Shown here one piece after another: positions 37,977 through 50,310 of a DNA stretch of 64,000 nt. A program made the position numbers and the translations under genes. Each line of letters opens with the position of its first letter. Positions within the stretch are counted from its first letter, which is position 1. Source of the stretch: Cliona cf. orientalis (lineage: Eukaryota > Porifera > Demospongiae > Clionaida > Clionaidae); assembly GCA_963930775.1 (NCBI GenBank), contig OZ005698.1, positions 7,260,501 through 7,324,500 of the forward strand, read 5' to 3'. The notes beneath the pieces were generated by a model. It did no database searches. It saw only the letters and a list, made by a program, of their open reading frames with translations, and was not told the DNA's origin.

Positions 37977-38551
37977 TCACTCAAACTTCTCTCCCAGTAT
38001 TCCTTGAGCGTCTGGATCATCGAGAGAAAACCAGAACTTGAATTCTGTTTCGATGAACTCATTTCGATCAATCTTTCCATTCTTGTTTCTATCGACAGCA
38101 GCAAAGCCAGCTTCTGATGACGCTTCATCAAGGTTGAATGCCTTCATCACAAGCTTGTACTCGTTGAGTGTGATGTTTCCGTCGTGATTAACATCAACCA
38201 CATCAAACAGGGCATTATCCAGCTTGTAAATTAAGGACTTTTCACCTTGGCATTCTCCGACACAGCCATGGCAGCCATTAGCTTCAGATAGTCTTCTTTG
38301 CTGGCTTTCACGCCTTCCTTGATTCCAATAGCAGATGCCCACTCCACCATTACAGCTCGGAGATTGGTAATCAAGTCGGGGTGATCGGGCGCTTCCCTCG
38401 CCAAGTTGTCCGCGAATTTCGTGAAGTCGGCAATCGATATGTAGCCGTTCATATCGACATCCGTATCGTGGAACATTTGGCTTATTCGCCTCACCCACTT
38501 AGCGTTGTTCAGGTAATCTTGAGCCGTTGCCATTTTTATGAAATGAGCCAA
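37977..38551 (-). CDS. EF-hand calcium-binding protein (sarcoplasmic/luciferin-binding type), frameshifted
   Basis: Two overlapping frames make one ~190-residue protein, the usual size of sarcoplasmic Ca-binding proteins. The likely start is MATAQDYLNNAKW at 38533; the Met at 38551 is also possible. EF1 loop: DTDVDMNGYISI. EF2 is degenerate. EF3: DVNHDGNITLNEY. EF4: DRNKNGKIDRNEF. The first frame ends ENAKVKSP at 38231; the continuation (EKSLIYKLDNALFDVVDV) is in the other frame, so one base is gained or lost near 38240. No intron signals fit. The protein would be cytosolic and buffer calcium (family inference). GCATGCGCC motifs lie about 130 bp upstream. Confidence 0.75.
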
Positions 38552-38677
38552 AACTCAGGTTTTGTCAGTGTTGGTCAGCTCAATTCGAGATTAAAATAGA
38601 TCTAGCCTGGCTAGTCTCGCGCCCCACATCCCCCATCATGCCAATGGGGGTGTGGCTTGCGAAACACGCCAAAGTGG

Positions 38678-38717
38678 GCATGCGCCGATTAAATACAGAG
38701 TATAGCGTATGCGCACG
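38678..38717. promoter_or_regulatory. GCATGCGC motifs upstream of the EF-hand gene
   Basis: GGGCATGCGCC and GTATGCGCACGTGC lie 125-165 bp 5' of the start. A near-identical GTGGGCATGCGCC sits upstream of the 48.6 kb gene. NRF1-like; function inferred. Confidence 0.35.
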
Positions 38718-39303
38718 TGCACAATACTCGCTTAACTTCACACTGCATGTGACATCATCTTGAATGGTTATTGCCTGCACTATACTGGTGAGTTGACACT
38801 TAGTTTATTGGCTGTTGTAGCTATCAACTTGAATACCATGCAGCATTCTCATGGATTACTGCTGCATCATCCTGGTTGGAGTGTACAGCAACCCTATGCC
38901 TTGAATAATCTTGTTAATAAATTGTAGGGCACACCCCAGTCCTGCAACCACAATGGCATGTATATGAAAACGCAACATGAAACTTTTAGCTATAATATTT
39001 TATATATGGTTAGGCTGACATGACAGTTCAAGGCCCTTAGTCTAATATATAAATTATATGGAGGAGGCTTTAACACATGCAGACCCTTCCATTCATATCT
39101 ATGCTGATAGCAGCCATTGAACTGTACTAGAGTGCTATAGATCTTTCCATTCATATCTGTGTTGATAGCATACAGCCGAGCTGTACTATAACTCGTAAGA
39201 TCCTTCATCCCATCAACATTAGTAAGCCAGCTGGAAGAAGAAAAACCCAGGGCAGCCACCAGGGATTGTAGGATGATACCGCTCTTTAGAAAACGTACGG
39301 CTA

Positions 39304-40806
39304 CAGTGCTACTGGGCAAGAGAGTAAATTTTTTTCTAAATTTGCATACAGACTTATTTTGACCTACTACTAATAGAAATATTGCTTTTAGCTGCAGTGT
39401 GAATGTGTAAAGCATGAAAGAAAGACCGCTCCGTAACAGAAGCTATGACGAACAATGACGTTGAACAAACATCACGTGCACCATACATAGCAATACAAGC
39501 GATCAAAAATCGCGAGATCGAAGGCTATAGATAAGATGAGGTGAGTTTCTGAAGGTGGAGAATCGCTCTCGTATGTCTAGTTCTACACAATATTATCGTA
39601 GGTAGCTAATACGAGCAACCGTCAGACCACCTAGTGAAGTAGTCTCGTCCCCAAACCCTCCAGTGCGCGAGAAGAGAGAGGGAGGGTCTGGAATATAACC
39701 CCAGGCGGAAGTGTCCCGAAGGCAGAAATTCCGCGACAGGTGTTGATTGGCCACAATACAGGGTGTTACACCACTATACTCGAACGGACGGCAAAACGTG
39801 CCCAAACGTGCTACATGCACTGCTCGTGCGCGTGCGCACTTCAGTAAGATACTACGTATAATTTGCATTCTTTGTACAGTGTACGCGCGCGGACCACAAA
39901 AGGCAGATTACGCGTCATGATTACGCGTCATGATTACTTGTGCGCAACATTCCTTCGGGACACTTCCGCCCGGGGTTATGTTCCAGACCCTCCCTCTCTC
40001 TTCTCGCGCACTGGAGGGTCTGGGGACGAGACTACTAGTGAAGCGGTAACTATCAACCCCACAAAAATATTTCGGAGCTTTAAAAAGGCTTTTGGGCTGT
40101 CTATTGTTACTATCTTACCTCGCTTGGGCGCCTTAGAAGTGAAGGGCTCCACGCGTTCAACGCTAAAACTCTGTTTTTGCTACCTTCTCGTTCTTAGATC
40201 GTCAGTGGGCGTGGTCAATGAAAACATCACTATTGTGCACGTGCGTTTGGTACTACGTCATCAAGGCGGACTTCGACCCGGCTGAAGCAACCGGCGGAAA
40301 TGTTTGCTTCCGGATTCGGCGCTCCCTGCAAAATATTCGCAGTTCCACAGATGCACTAGAATTATTAATGCATTAGGATGCATAGAATACAATATTGACT
40401 CTTAACTATGATATTCATGCAAAATTCACAACCTAACGTAAATGTACCAAATTTTCACTAAAATTTGACTATTGTGGTTAATATCTCCCAGGCAGTTTGT
40501 AGTTAAGGCATCAAATTTGGTACAGAAGTACAACTCAATGGTACCTACCAGCAGGCCAAATCAAGGTTCTTAACTACAAGTGAAACTCAAGAAATCACAA
40601 CCTAACATAAAAATGCACAATTTTCGGATATTTTCCTCTCCAGATGCCAGACGAAAGTTCATTACACTCCACAATTTGGCGTGTAGGTAGTCCAACCATT
40701 GACCTAACTGTGTAAAAAATTAAAACTGAATACATGCAAGATTCATAGATAAAATCTGCAGAAACCACACAGTGGTCAAAATGTACTCTCTTGCCCGGTA
40801 GCACTG
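39304..40806. mobile_element. TA-flanked DNA element with nested foldback, family B
   Basis: The ends CAGTGCTACTGGGCAAGAGA (then GTA) and the inverse ...TACTCTCTTGCCCGGTAGCACTG are flanked by TA on both sides. The termini resemble those of 11252-11944. No transposase ORF is present. A foldback is nested at 39641-40032, which explains the extra length. Confidence 0.8.
39641..40032. repeat. Nested foldback with ~82-bp arms
   Basis: The left arm (39641-39722, starts AGTCTCGTCCCCAAACCCTC) and right arm (39952-40032) are inverted copies with few mismatches, around a spacer holding two copies of ACGCGTCATGATT. It lies within the TA-flanked element. Confidence 0.85.
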
Positions 40807-41284
40807 TAGTTTGCCCACAATGTCATGTGTTATGTACTCGTCCACACTTGGTGTCACAGATAGTGCAATTGTTGCCCAGGCCACCCCTAAATTGACATTC
40901 TATAATGTTATACCACACATGTGCTTTCTGCTTGTGCACACAACTACATGTATACATGCAGCTCTAGATTGATGCATAGCTAAAGTAATATTATGCAGAT
41001 ACAGTGTGCATACCACGTGTGTGCTCTGTAGAGCTCTATAGCTATATAATTATACCAGTATTATGATCTGGCAGACAGACTCATCAAAACAGAGATGTAT
41101 AGAAAAAGGGTATAATCATAATGTCATAATAGACTCGGATAGCCATAACTAAGCAACCAGTTTAGTAACATTATAAGGGTACTATAAGCTTATTATTGTA
41201 CACGTCACTAGCTGTGTCCCTAGATAGAATAGTATTATAGTATATAGTATATTTATATCTCATGTTAATTAACAGTGTGCTTCA
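40807..41284. other. Spacer downstream of the two-exon 7TM gene
   Basis: AT-rich with TATAGTATA repeats near 41230-41250. No gene was seen. Confidence 0.4.
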
Positions 41285-44200
41285 TCACTTATCTTCATTC
41301 TTGGTAACTCCACAGTCCTGACTAGTGCTGTGATCTGGTTCTGAATCAGTACTTCCTGGGTCACCAATCTCACTGTCTACTCTTAGCAATGGTACACGCT
41401 CCTCTGTGTCAGCATTTAAGCTATCTGTGCCAGACTGAGTATCTCTTTGCTCACTTGCATCTCCCACATTTTGCTGCTGCTTGGTAAAGTCAAACCGAAA
41501 TACTTTAGTTTTCAAGCTCCAGCTGATGAATGAGATAGCAGCTGTGGGAATCAGTGTGATGATGGAATGTAATGCACGAGATGTGCCGGATGACTGTTCT
41601 AATATCAAACCATAGACTAACTGAAATATCACAACAAATCCTACAATAACAGTAGCAAGTATCAATGTGACAGCTATCAAGAGTGATATGAATAATACTG
41701 TCTTATTACAGAATGTAGCTGTTTTACGTTTCAACAAATTTATGTACACTTGCTTAATAACTGTTACATATGTACAACATATAATGATTGCTACAAATAT
41801 AGCAGTGATCAGATAAGAAAAAATGGCAATGACCTTCATCGGATAAACAACCAACAGAAGAAAGGTGGGTAGAGCTAAATGATAAATCGGCAATAAAAAT
41901 GTAATGAAGTGCAGAATAACAAACTTGGTACCCAATTTCTTTGACTTGACCAACATAATGACATTGACTAAGTATTGACATATTATAAATACCCATACTG
42001 ATAATAGGAATATCGAAGTGTTCTTTATATATTGCAGTGTTGCTCCAAATTCAAAAATCATCAATATGCTTCCTATTATCACCGCTGAAAGTAGGAAGCT
42101 ATCATGATAAGACATCGGAGTGGCCAACTTTTTAGTTACTGCCCAATTGTAAGTGGCATAGACAAAAATTACCACTATGTATCCAATTATATCATAAAAA
42201 TAGAGGCTAGTCCAAGTTATGATTGAAATGTACAATCGAGCGGAACTTGAAACACTCTTTCCATTCAAAGAGAATCCGATGTACTCAGTGAGGAATGAAT
42301 CAGACACACACTGAAATTCCCGAAACGCGTACACATTTAACTGTATAAACGTAAAAAATTAGCAAAAACTCACACACTACATAGAAAGGAAAAAAAAAGG
42401 ATGGCATGCCTAGTAGCAATTTAGGTGAGGCAAACTGAATTTGCTGTTTATAGTCACCGCCCTTGTGCATTTTCAGATTTTCTTCAAAATTTACCATGAT
42501 TACTTCAGATACAATAGGGTATACATATAGCACTTTGAACCCCAGTCATCGAGCTATATAAATTTTTTATCTGACAACTGCAATCTTCAGACATGGGTAT
42601 TGCTAGCAGAATAATAATTATTACCAAAATGCAGCTGTAACTCCAAGGTCACATTCTGTAGATGTGGGTGGGGCTACATCCTAATACTATAATCATAGGT
42701 GCCATTTCCATTCTCCCGATATTAGTGTCCAGTGACTGATACGTCCAGCAGTAAAATTAATATTGTTTGCACTTTAGTAGTGGTCACTTATGTATTTAAA
42801 CCGTCATGTACCAGTACACACTACAGATTTTCATATAGCTAGCTATGTATCTAAATTATGCGATGTTACTCTACTGAATGTTCTCCAACACTCTTACCCT
42901 AAAAAAGTTACCATAAAGCGACAAATTTCTGCATGTGATTTATTTATGCGAATTATGCAAGTCAAGTGCCGGTCGCATAAATTTGTACCGCATAAATTTC
43001 TATCGGGCCATATGTTACAATGCATTGAACGCTAGAACACATAAATAGAAATCGCATAAATTTTTCCAGAGGCCCATTTTGACGAATTCGTATAAATTTC
43101 TCACACACATAAAAATGTCGCTTTGCAGTATTCACTAGTTTCTGGTGACCTACTCAAATGTTAGTTTGAAAACTTTATGAAGGCTAGGACTATAACGATA
43201 GTCATGAACTTAACTAATGAAGCACTATAGTGCAAAACCCTCGGCGCGCAAGCACTGAGCAGTACTGCATTAGTGCAGATGCTTACATGCATCCTATAGG
43301 CCTATGGGCTTCTGTCAGAGTAACCACAAGAATGCACATTGCATGCGATTGCGTAATGTCCAGCAGTATCACGTGTGTAATGCTGTGTCAGCATTTTGTA
43401 GCATGCAGAGATAGCCAAGAAGCTTCTCTGCCAGTGTAGTACGATCAGTGATGAACCAGTTGTGTTATTGGATCTATAACTAACCATATATACTTTTCGA
43501 GCTGAAAAGAAGCCATTGCTGTCTCGTTTGGCCGTCGAAAGTTCGCCAGGGAGCGAGGAAGGAAGCGGTGACCAGCAAATGACGCCATAACTCTTGAACG
43601 AAGCGTTTTCAGGAAAAGCCAAACGGTAAAAACGTTGAAAACACCATAAAGAACCCTATAAAACTTTGTTTGCGACGTAGAAACGAGGTAGGCAGCTGAT
43701 TTCGTGGTAACAGACTGACAGACAGACACACACACACACACACAGAACGACTACCGTAACCCTGCGGCGCATGCGCCGAGGGTTAACAATGCATTGCTAT
43801 GTACTCTGAGGCACAAGGTCACTGCAATTTCTTGCAGGCACTGATCCAGAAGACCACAAATATTCCTTGTGGGGTGGCTGACTATACTTTACCCTGTTTA
43901 TTTACCATGTGGGCACGTGCGGCTGCAGTCATTAAATTTGTAGCCAATCAGTGCCTTTAAAGAGAAGACACAATGTCTTTAATGCATATATCTAATCACT
44001 CAAGTTGCCACAGTTCTGCAAAGGCTTGTCATGTTCTTATGGGAACGCCAACACCAAGAAGTAGATTAGGTCACTCTATGTTATTCATCAGTTGTCTCAA
44101 GGATGTGTAGCTAGGTGGGTGGGTGGTTAGGACTGTGTGACTACTATGGATTAAATTAAGACAGGAAGAGGAAGTGCTTAAATTAATGAATGCATTGGTG

Positions 44201-47076
44201 TGCAGAACTCTTGCCGCCCAAATATAGACATTAGTCTGCTGGATGGATGGGAGCAAGGTGGGGAGGGGGAGGTTTCTGTGTGTACTGCATGTTTAAAGTA
44301 CAAGTCTATTCATGGCTTATTGACATGTTTGCATGCATGACCAGCCCTTTACTTGATATTATGACTAGGGTTGGTAAGGATGGAGACACAGATGGACAGG
44401 CAGATGGAGGACAAAAGTTGCCGAAGGGAGAGGCTGATCCAGGGGTGGTGGACGGGGTGGCTAGCCACCCTGTTTCATTTCCTTATTTATGATACTATGG
44501 GAATATATAGGTGTATCGTTGCTTGCCACCCACTCTCTATGGTTCAGTATGGTTGTTGTGGCAGATGGCTGATAAGTCCCCGTCACGTTCTAATCTGCAG
44601 CTGCCTGCTGAAGCTTACTCTGATGGGAGCTCGACTTTCCAAGCATAGTGTATGTAGGCTCTCTAGCTTTACTTATTAGTTGCTGTACACAGGCACCAGT
44701 TGGATATCATATTTATAAGTACGGGGTCACAGAGTTCCATCGATCTGACAGATCGGCATATTATAATTAATTTCCAAACAATGTTTAATTTAAATCTTGT
44801 GATATCTATAATATTATTTAGTCCAATATTATATATCAATTCTTTTCGATTCTGGTACGTTTTCAGCATTGGGCTATCTGATGATAAGTATCTGTTTAAC
44901 ACTCGAAATTTAAGCTGATACATGTTGAGTTCAAAGCAATATTAATGAAGAAAAACTCAGGCCCCCCTCCCCCAATTGATGTCACTGTTCTCAGCACCCT
45001 TCTGAGGGTATACATCATGAAATTCTTGCAGACTTTTTTGCCATTTCTCCTCTCCAACTGGCCCACTTTTAGAGGGACAGTCCTGATTTTGGCCCAAAAT
45101 TTGTTCCCGTCCTGCTTTTCTTCAATCTATCCCGCTTTTTTGCTGGTTTTTTAGCACTAACTTTATCGCTAGACTTGGTCATTTCAGCCTATTTTATTAA
45201 ATTAATTTTGTAAGAATTTCCTACTTTTAGACCAAAAATCCCGTTTTTTTCTGAAAGTTTGTCCCGCTTGCACTTTAGACAGGTTGGTAGGTATGCGAAC
45301 ATCTTTGCACTGCACGTGTTTAATCTTCGCATACTCAGTACACACAGTCAAATGTTGATATGATTCAGAATGCTTGTTCCAGTCGTATAAGATAGAAATT
45401 GAATGCTGGCTAAAGACTGTGTTTTTGCAATGAAAAAGAGCTTGTTAGTTCAAATACACTGTGACTCATAAAAACACGTGGACACTATGGTCTATCACTG
45501 TGCAATTGGTCGGCTATTACCCTTCCTGTCTTAATTTACTCAGTAGTAGTCACACAGTCCTGACCACCCGCCCACCACATGTACTTGAGATAACTGATGA
45601 ATGACTTAGAGTGGCCTAATCTACTTTTTGGTGTTGGGTTCCCATAAGAACATGACAAACCCTTTGCAGAACTGTGGCAACTTGGGTGATTAGATATGTG
45701 CATTACAGGCATTGTGTCGCATGTACTGTAAGAGCTGATTGGCTACAAATGGTTGAAGCTGCACGGCGGTAAATAAACAGTTGGTGAGGCAGATGGCTGA
45801 TAAGTCCCCATCAGGTTCAAATCTTCAGCTGTCTGGCGAGGCTTGCTCTAATAGGCGTTCAACTTTCCAAGCATCGATTATTTATAGGCTCTCTAGCTTC
45901 AGTATAGGACATCATATTTATAAATGTGGGGTCATAGAGTTTCATCGATCTGATAAATAGGCGTATTATAATTAATTTGTGAGCAATGTTTAAAAACTAT
46001 ATTTAAATCTTGTGATATCTATGTTTGGTGTATTCTCAACATTGGGCTACTTGTATGCTAGAATCTGATGATACATATATATCTATTTAACACTCAAAAT
46101 TTAAGCTGATACATGTAGAGTTCAGAGCAATATTACTCTTTGGCTGCCCACATTGCAGGCTTCTCAACTCATCAATCACAAACATCTTTGCTCTGCACGT
46201 GTTTGATCTCTGTGTACTCAGTACACAGTCAAATGTTAATACAATTTGTCCTAGTTGCATAAGATACAAATCTTTGTTTAATTGAATGCTGGCTAAAGGC
46301 CATGTTTTTTCAATGAAGAAGAGCTAGTTAGTTCAAATACACTGTGTCACTGACTCACAAGAGTATAAAAACGTGTAGATACTATATAGCTAATATGGTC
46401 TATTGGTCGGCTATTACCCTTCCTGTCTTAATTTACTCAGTAGTAGTCACACAGTCCTGACCACCCGCCCACCAAATGCACTTGAGATAACTTCTTGGTG
46501 CTGGCGTTCCCATGGCCCACAAGAACATGACAAGCCCTTTGCAGCACTGTGGTAACTTGGGTGGTTATATATATGCATTAAAGACATTGTGTTGCACTTT
46601 AAGGGCTGATTGGCTACAAGCTTAATGATTGAAGCCGCACATGCCCACGCAATAAATAAACAGCTGGTATGGCAGATGGCTAATGAGTTACCATTATAGC
46701 TTGTACACATCAGTGTACATAGGCATCAGTTAGACATCATTATATATTAATTTTATAAGTGCAGGGTCATAGAGTTCCATCTAACAGATGAGTGTAATAT
46801 AAGATTGCATACCCAGATATTATCTACTCTGATGTACTCTGAACAATGTTTAAAAACTATTTTTACATTTAGATCTTGTGATATCTATGCTTAGTCCAAT
46901 GTTTTTTTGTACATATGTAGATAAATAATTCTGATCAAGATGCATGCTTTCAATTCTGGTATGTTCTAAACTTAACACTGGATTATTTGTATGCTTGAAT
47001 CTGATGATATGTATCTGTTTTAAACTGATAGAACTCAGGGCATGAAGAAAGTGAGGGGGGCCTGTGCCCCCTCAGC

Positions 47077-47117
<41 letters not shown>

Positions 47118-48616
47118 GATGATGACTATGTCAGTGTTTGCTCTTTGGCTGCCCATAACTGAAGACAGCCAGCTCAACAATCGCAAACGTCTTTGTGCTA
47201 CACGCGTTCCATCTCCGCATACTTCCGTGGACTACACTATGATATTGGTCATGCCCATATACTTCCTGTACCTACTTTAATTGAATTTTAAACTAATGAG
47301 CTCTTTAAATATCGTTTACTGGGGTCATGCTCAGCATGTGCTGGATTGATCATGTGTTGTTTGTGCCTAGATCTCAGTGCGAAAAATAACAGCCAGCCAT
47401 TTGGTCAATTTTTTGACCATTTTTGGGTAATTGCCGACCAGTCGACATCATGCGCATGATCGGCCATAGTGCATGTATGCACATTTTTTTTTCTTGTGAG
47501 TCATAGTGTATTTGAAGCAACTAGCTCTTTTTCATTGCAAAAACATGGCCTTTAGCCAGCATTCAAATTATGGCACCAGAAATAAAGACTTCTATCTTAT
47601 ACAGCTGGGACAAGCATTCTGAATCATATGAACATTTGACTATGTACTTGTATCGTGTATATTATACTATAATTATATTTTGGATGAAATTTATGTCTGA
47701 TCATAATCCAAAACGACCAACCGAAGCTGCCATGCATATGATCGGCCATATATAGTGGCCATACATGTTTCATTTCTTATTTCAAACCCTGAGATCCCCC
47801 AGTGTACATAATATTATACGCACAAATTACTGAAGGTCCTCTACAGGACAACTCCCTGTAATCTGAGGCAGGAAAGAAGCATGCTAACAAATGGAACAAC
47901 CTGCACAGGTTGATGCACACACTTAAGCATGCGCTGTACAATTGGTTGCCTACTGGGGATTAAGTTCTCACACTGAACTAGAACCCTGAAGACACCAGAT
48001 TATAAATCTAAGTGCATGTATAACTCACAAAAGTGGTTAAATCTTCAACATTGGAATTCAAACCTTCATTAGATGGAATACACGGCAGGGAAGTTATGTG
48101 CAGATTGATGAGAATTGTAGGGAGATTGTAAGAGCCATCCCAGAGAAAGCTTTCCATTTCAGGATTGCTTTCTATATACCCTAGCCGGTGAATTATGCGA
48201 AGTATGGTGAATGGCAATGCCATCTGCATACGATTAAGAAGCAGTGGTTCAATCCATCGGTATAGTCCTCTGGACGTCCATCCGACGGTGATCTCAGTAT
48301 GATTGAGTAAAATCGCGTGTTCCCAGCTTATACAATAAGGCAGCATTTCTTCAGTAATATTCTCTGCAAAGGTGATATTGTATTTTACCCTCAGTAGTAC
48401 GGGATCAGCATTAGGGGCGTAAAAAAAGGCTTTCCTCAACTGATGCAGGTTGCCCTTGTCTTGATATAAAGCTTCTTGGAGACTCTGGAGAATTTCATAG
48501 CACTTATTTGAGTCAGAATGTGAGTTATCAAGGTTGATGCAAGAGCACCTTCCCATTGAAAAGAGAACAGCATGAGCAGCAATAGCGACAAACAAAAGCT
48601 GAAATCGAAGCTGCAT
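41285..48616 (-). CDS. Two-exon 7TM receptor with signal peptide and folded ectodomain
   Basis: Exon 1 is 48029-48616 (196 codons, phase 0, donor TTTT|GTGAGT). Exon 2 is 41285-42340 (acceptor GTTTATACAG, phase 0, 351 codons to TGA-type end ...TKNEDK). Joined length is about 547 residues. Exon 1 has a signal peptide (LLFVAIAAHAVLFSMG) and a Cys-containing N-glycosylated ectodomain. Exon 2 opens LNVYAFREFQCVSDSFLTEY and then has seven hydrophobic helices, from SLYFYDIIGYIVVIFVYATY to SIITLIPTAAISFISW. An acidic Ser/Thr tail with ERVPLLRVDSEIGD completes it. Matching phases and the lack of any competing partner exon support the join; the 5.7 kb intron is repeat-filled. Both exons are fully open. 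I infer an orphan sponge-type 7TM receptor; a non-GPCR seven-helix protein is possible. Confidence 0.6.
44560..47200. repeat. ~850-bp tandem array with inverted pieces
   Basis: About three imperfect copies start near 44560, 45290 and 46136. Shared marks are GCAGATGGCTGATAAGTCCC (44562, 45790), TTTCCAAGCAT, TCAAATACACTGTG and CTTCCTGTCTTAATTTACTC (45527, 46420). The block 43938-44170 is the reverse complement of 45530-45790, and 47490-47645 is the reverse complement of about 45350-45470, so array edges are inverted. All of it lies in the intron of the 7TM gene. Confidence 0.75.
47078..47115. repeat. Poly-C tract, ~38 bases
   Basis: Uninterrupted C homopolymer at the edge of the tandem array. 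Its length is likely imprecise. Confidence 0.95.
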
Positions 48617-48829
48617 ACTTCCAGATAGGCAAACGAATCACACCGACCTTCAAACTTGAAATTTGGTTTGATATGCGTTGGGCCAGCCAGACGTGATCAT
48701 GAAGTTGGGTGGAGCCTAGCCCCACAACATTCATACGTAGCTACTGGTACGCAGGGTAGGGCCTGGATAATCTGGCGGGGCAGCCCCTCTGGATCGGGCT
48801 AATGCATGGAATAGTGCTAGTATACAGTG

Positions 48830-48890
48830 GGCATGCGCCTAATACCGGTGCGTATACCGGTAATGAGGTATTACGTCTGCGCATGTGCAC
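48830..48890. promoter_or_regulatory. GCATGCGC motifs upstream of exon 1 of the 7TM gene
   Basis: GTGGGCATGCGCC at about 48828 and CTGCGCATGTGC at about 48878 lie 215-270 bp 5' of the start codon at 48616. They match motifs upstream of the EF-hand gene. Confidence 0.35.
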
Positions 48891-49011
48891 AATATAATAC
48901 CAGAGCCACGACATGTACATTTTCACAGTCATGCGCCTTTCAACGCAAAGAGCGGGCCTTTTGAATGGCTATAACATTGACTATTCAGCTACGTACTGGG
49001 GATGTGGTCAA

Positions 49012-49325
49012 CATAGGCGGATCCAGCATAGGGGCACAAGGGGCACGTGCCCCCCCTTTTTGGAGAGCCACACATGCAAACTATATAGCTACAAGAGAGG
49101 CACACATTCTAGGGCTATCAACTGTGGAGTAAAACTATCTATAAACCAACTTACTTAGTGCTTTTTAGCTCAAATGGCTGAGCCACTTCCATTTCACAAC
49201 GTGTCGACTAGGATTAAGCGGCAATTTAAGGGGTGTGGTCAAGCGTTAGGGGGCGTGGTTGCAAATTTTTCGCACACGTTTTGCGCGCGTGCCCCCTCCT
49301 ATCACAGATCCTGGATCCGCCACTG
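49012..49325. mobile_element. MITE with 5-bp target duplication, family C, copy 2
   Basis: The ends CATAGGCGGATCCAG and CTGGATCCGCCACTG are flanked by GTCAA on both sides (49007-49011 and 49326-49330). The interior shares GGGGCGTGGT...AAATTTTTCGC and GCGCGCGTGC with copy 1 at 34042-34405. Confidence 0.85.
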
Positions 49326-49429
49326 GTCAAGTTTATGTAAAGAGTATTTTTTCAGACAATTTTATATAATAATATGGAGAAAAAACAATACCAACAATAA
49401 GAAATGGCCAAAAAAAGGCTGGCTCAATT

Positions 49430-50150
49430 CTCTCTCTGTATGGAACTCGAGATGGAAACAAAAACATCTCTGTATCTATAGCTATATGAAGAGGAAAAAA
49501 AACAAGCATTTGTATGTACTTGCCTGCCCCCCCCCCTCCCCCCAAAATGCCTCCCCTACCTTCCGAGCATCGAGGCTGGAACGCTGGTAAGGGCGACTGC
49601 GGCATTACCACAGCCACTTAGACTTCTCTATTCTCATAGGTTTCCCATAGGAAGAGGTTTTATCGAGGCAGGAGGGTGATCAAGAGAGGAACCTGGAAGA
49701 CCCCTAGCTAAGCCTTTTTTATTATTTTTTTTCAGGACCTTGCGGAGGATCGAACTCCGCGTCTTTCACCCTCTGTAGCTCACAGAAAGAGGCCGGCCAC
49801 ACTCTGTATGGAGAAAGAAACAAAAACATCTCTGTAGCTAGCTGTATGAATGGGGGGGGGGGGGGGGGAGCATTTCTTGAAGAAAAAAAAACAAAAAGAA
49901 AACGCCTCCCCTACCTTCCGAGCATCGAGGCTGGAACGCTGGTAGGGGCGACTGCGGACATTATCGCAGCCACTTAGACTTCTCTATTCTCATAGGGAAC
50001 ATCCCATAGGAAGAGATTTTATCGAGGTGGGAGGGTGATCAAGGGAGGAACCTGGAAGACCCCTAAACCTTCTTTTTTTTTCCAGGACCTTGCGAGGACC
50101 GATCGATCCCCGTCTTTCCCCCTCCGTGTAGCTCACAGCTCCTTGGTCCA
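49430..50150. repeat. ~370-bp tandem duplication with tRNA-like B-box segments
   Basis: Two copies (about 49430-49800 and 49802-50150) share ATCGAGGCTGGAACGCTGGT and TTCTCTATTCTCATAGG. Each ends, on the minus strand, with a tRNA T-arm-like hairpin; in the first copy CGGAG and CTCCG enclose TTCGATC. This suggests a Pol III-type SINE or a tRNA-derived repeat. Confidence 0.55.
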
Positions 50151-50232
50151 ACGCGTTAACGTCTATTATATGCTAGTACCTTTACCTATAGTTAGTATAT
50201 AAGTATAAGACTGTAGGGGAAAGAAAAAAAAA

Positions 50233-50310
50233 CTTGCCAATAACCGGATTCGAACCTGGAACCTTTGGATTAAGCAGGCAAGGACCTAACAACTACGCCA
50301 TATTCTTACA
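50233..50310 (-). tRNA. Degenerate tRNA-like sequence (possible SINE head)
   Basis: On the minus strand an A-box-like TGGCGTAGTTGTTAGG is followed by a B box, GGTTCGAATCC, at tRNA-like spacing. A run of nine T follows at once, as a Pol III terminator would. The acceptor and T stems pair poorly, so this is probably a tRNA pseudogene or SINE head. I do not assign an anticodon. Confidence 0.35.
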
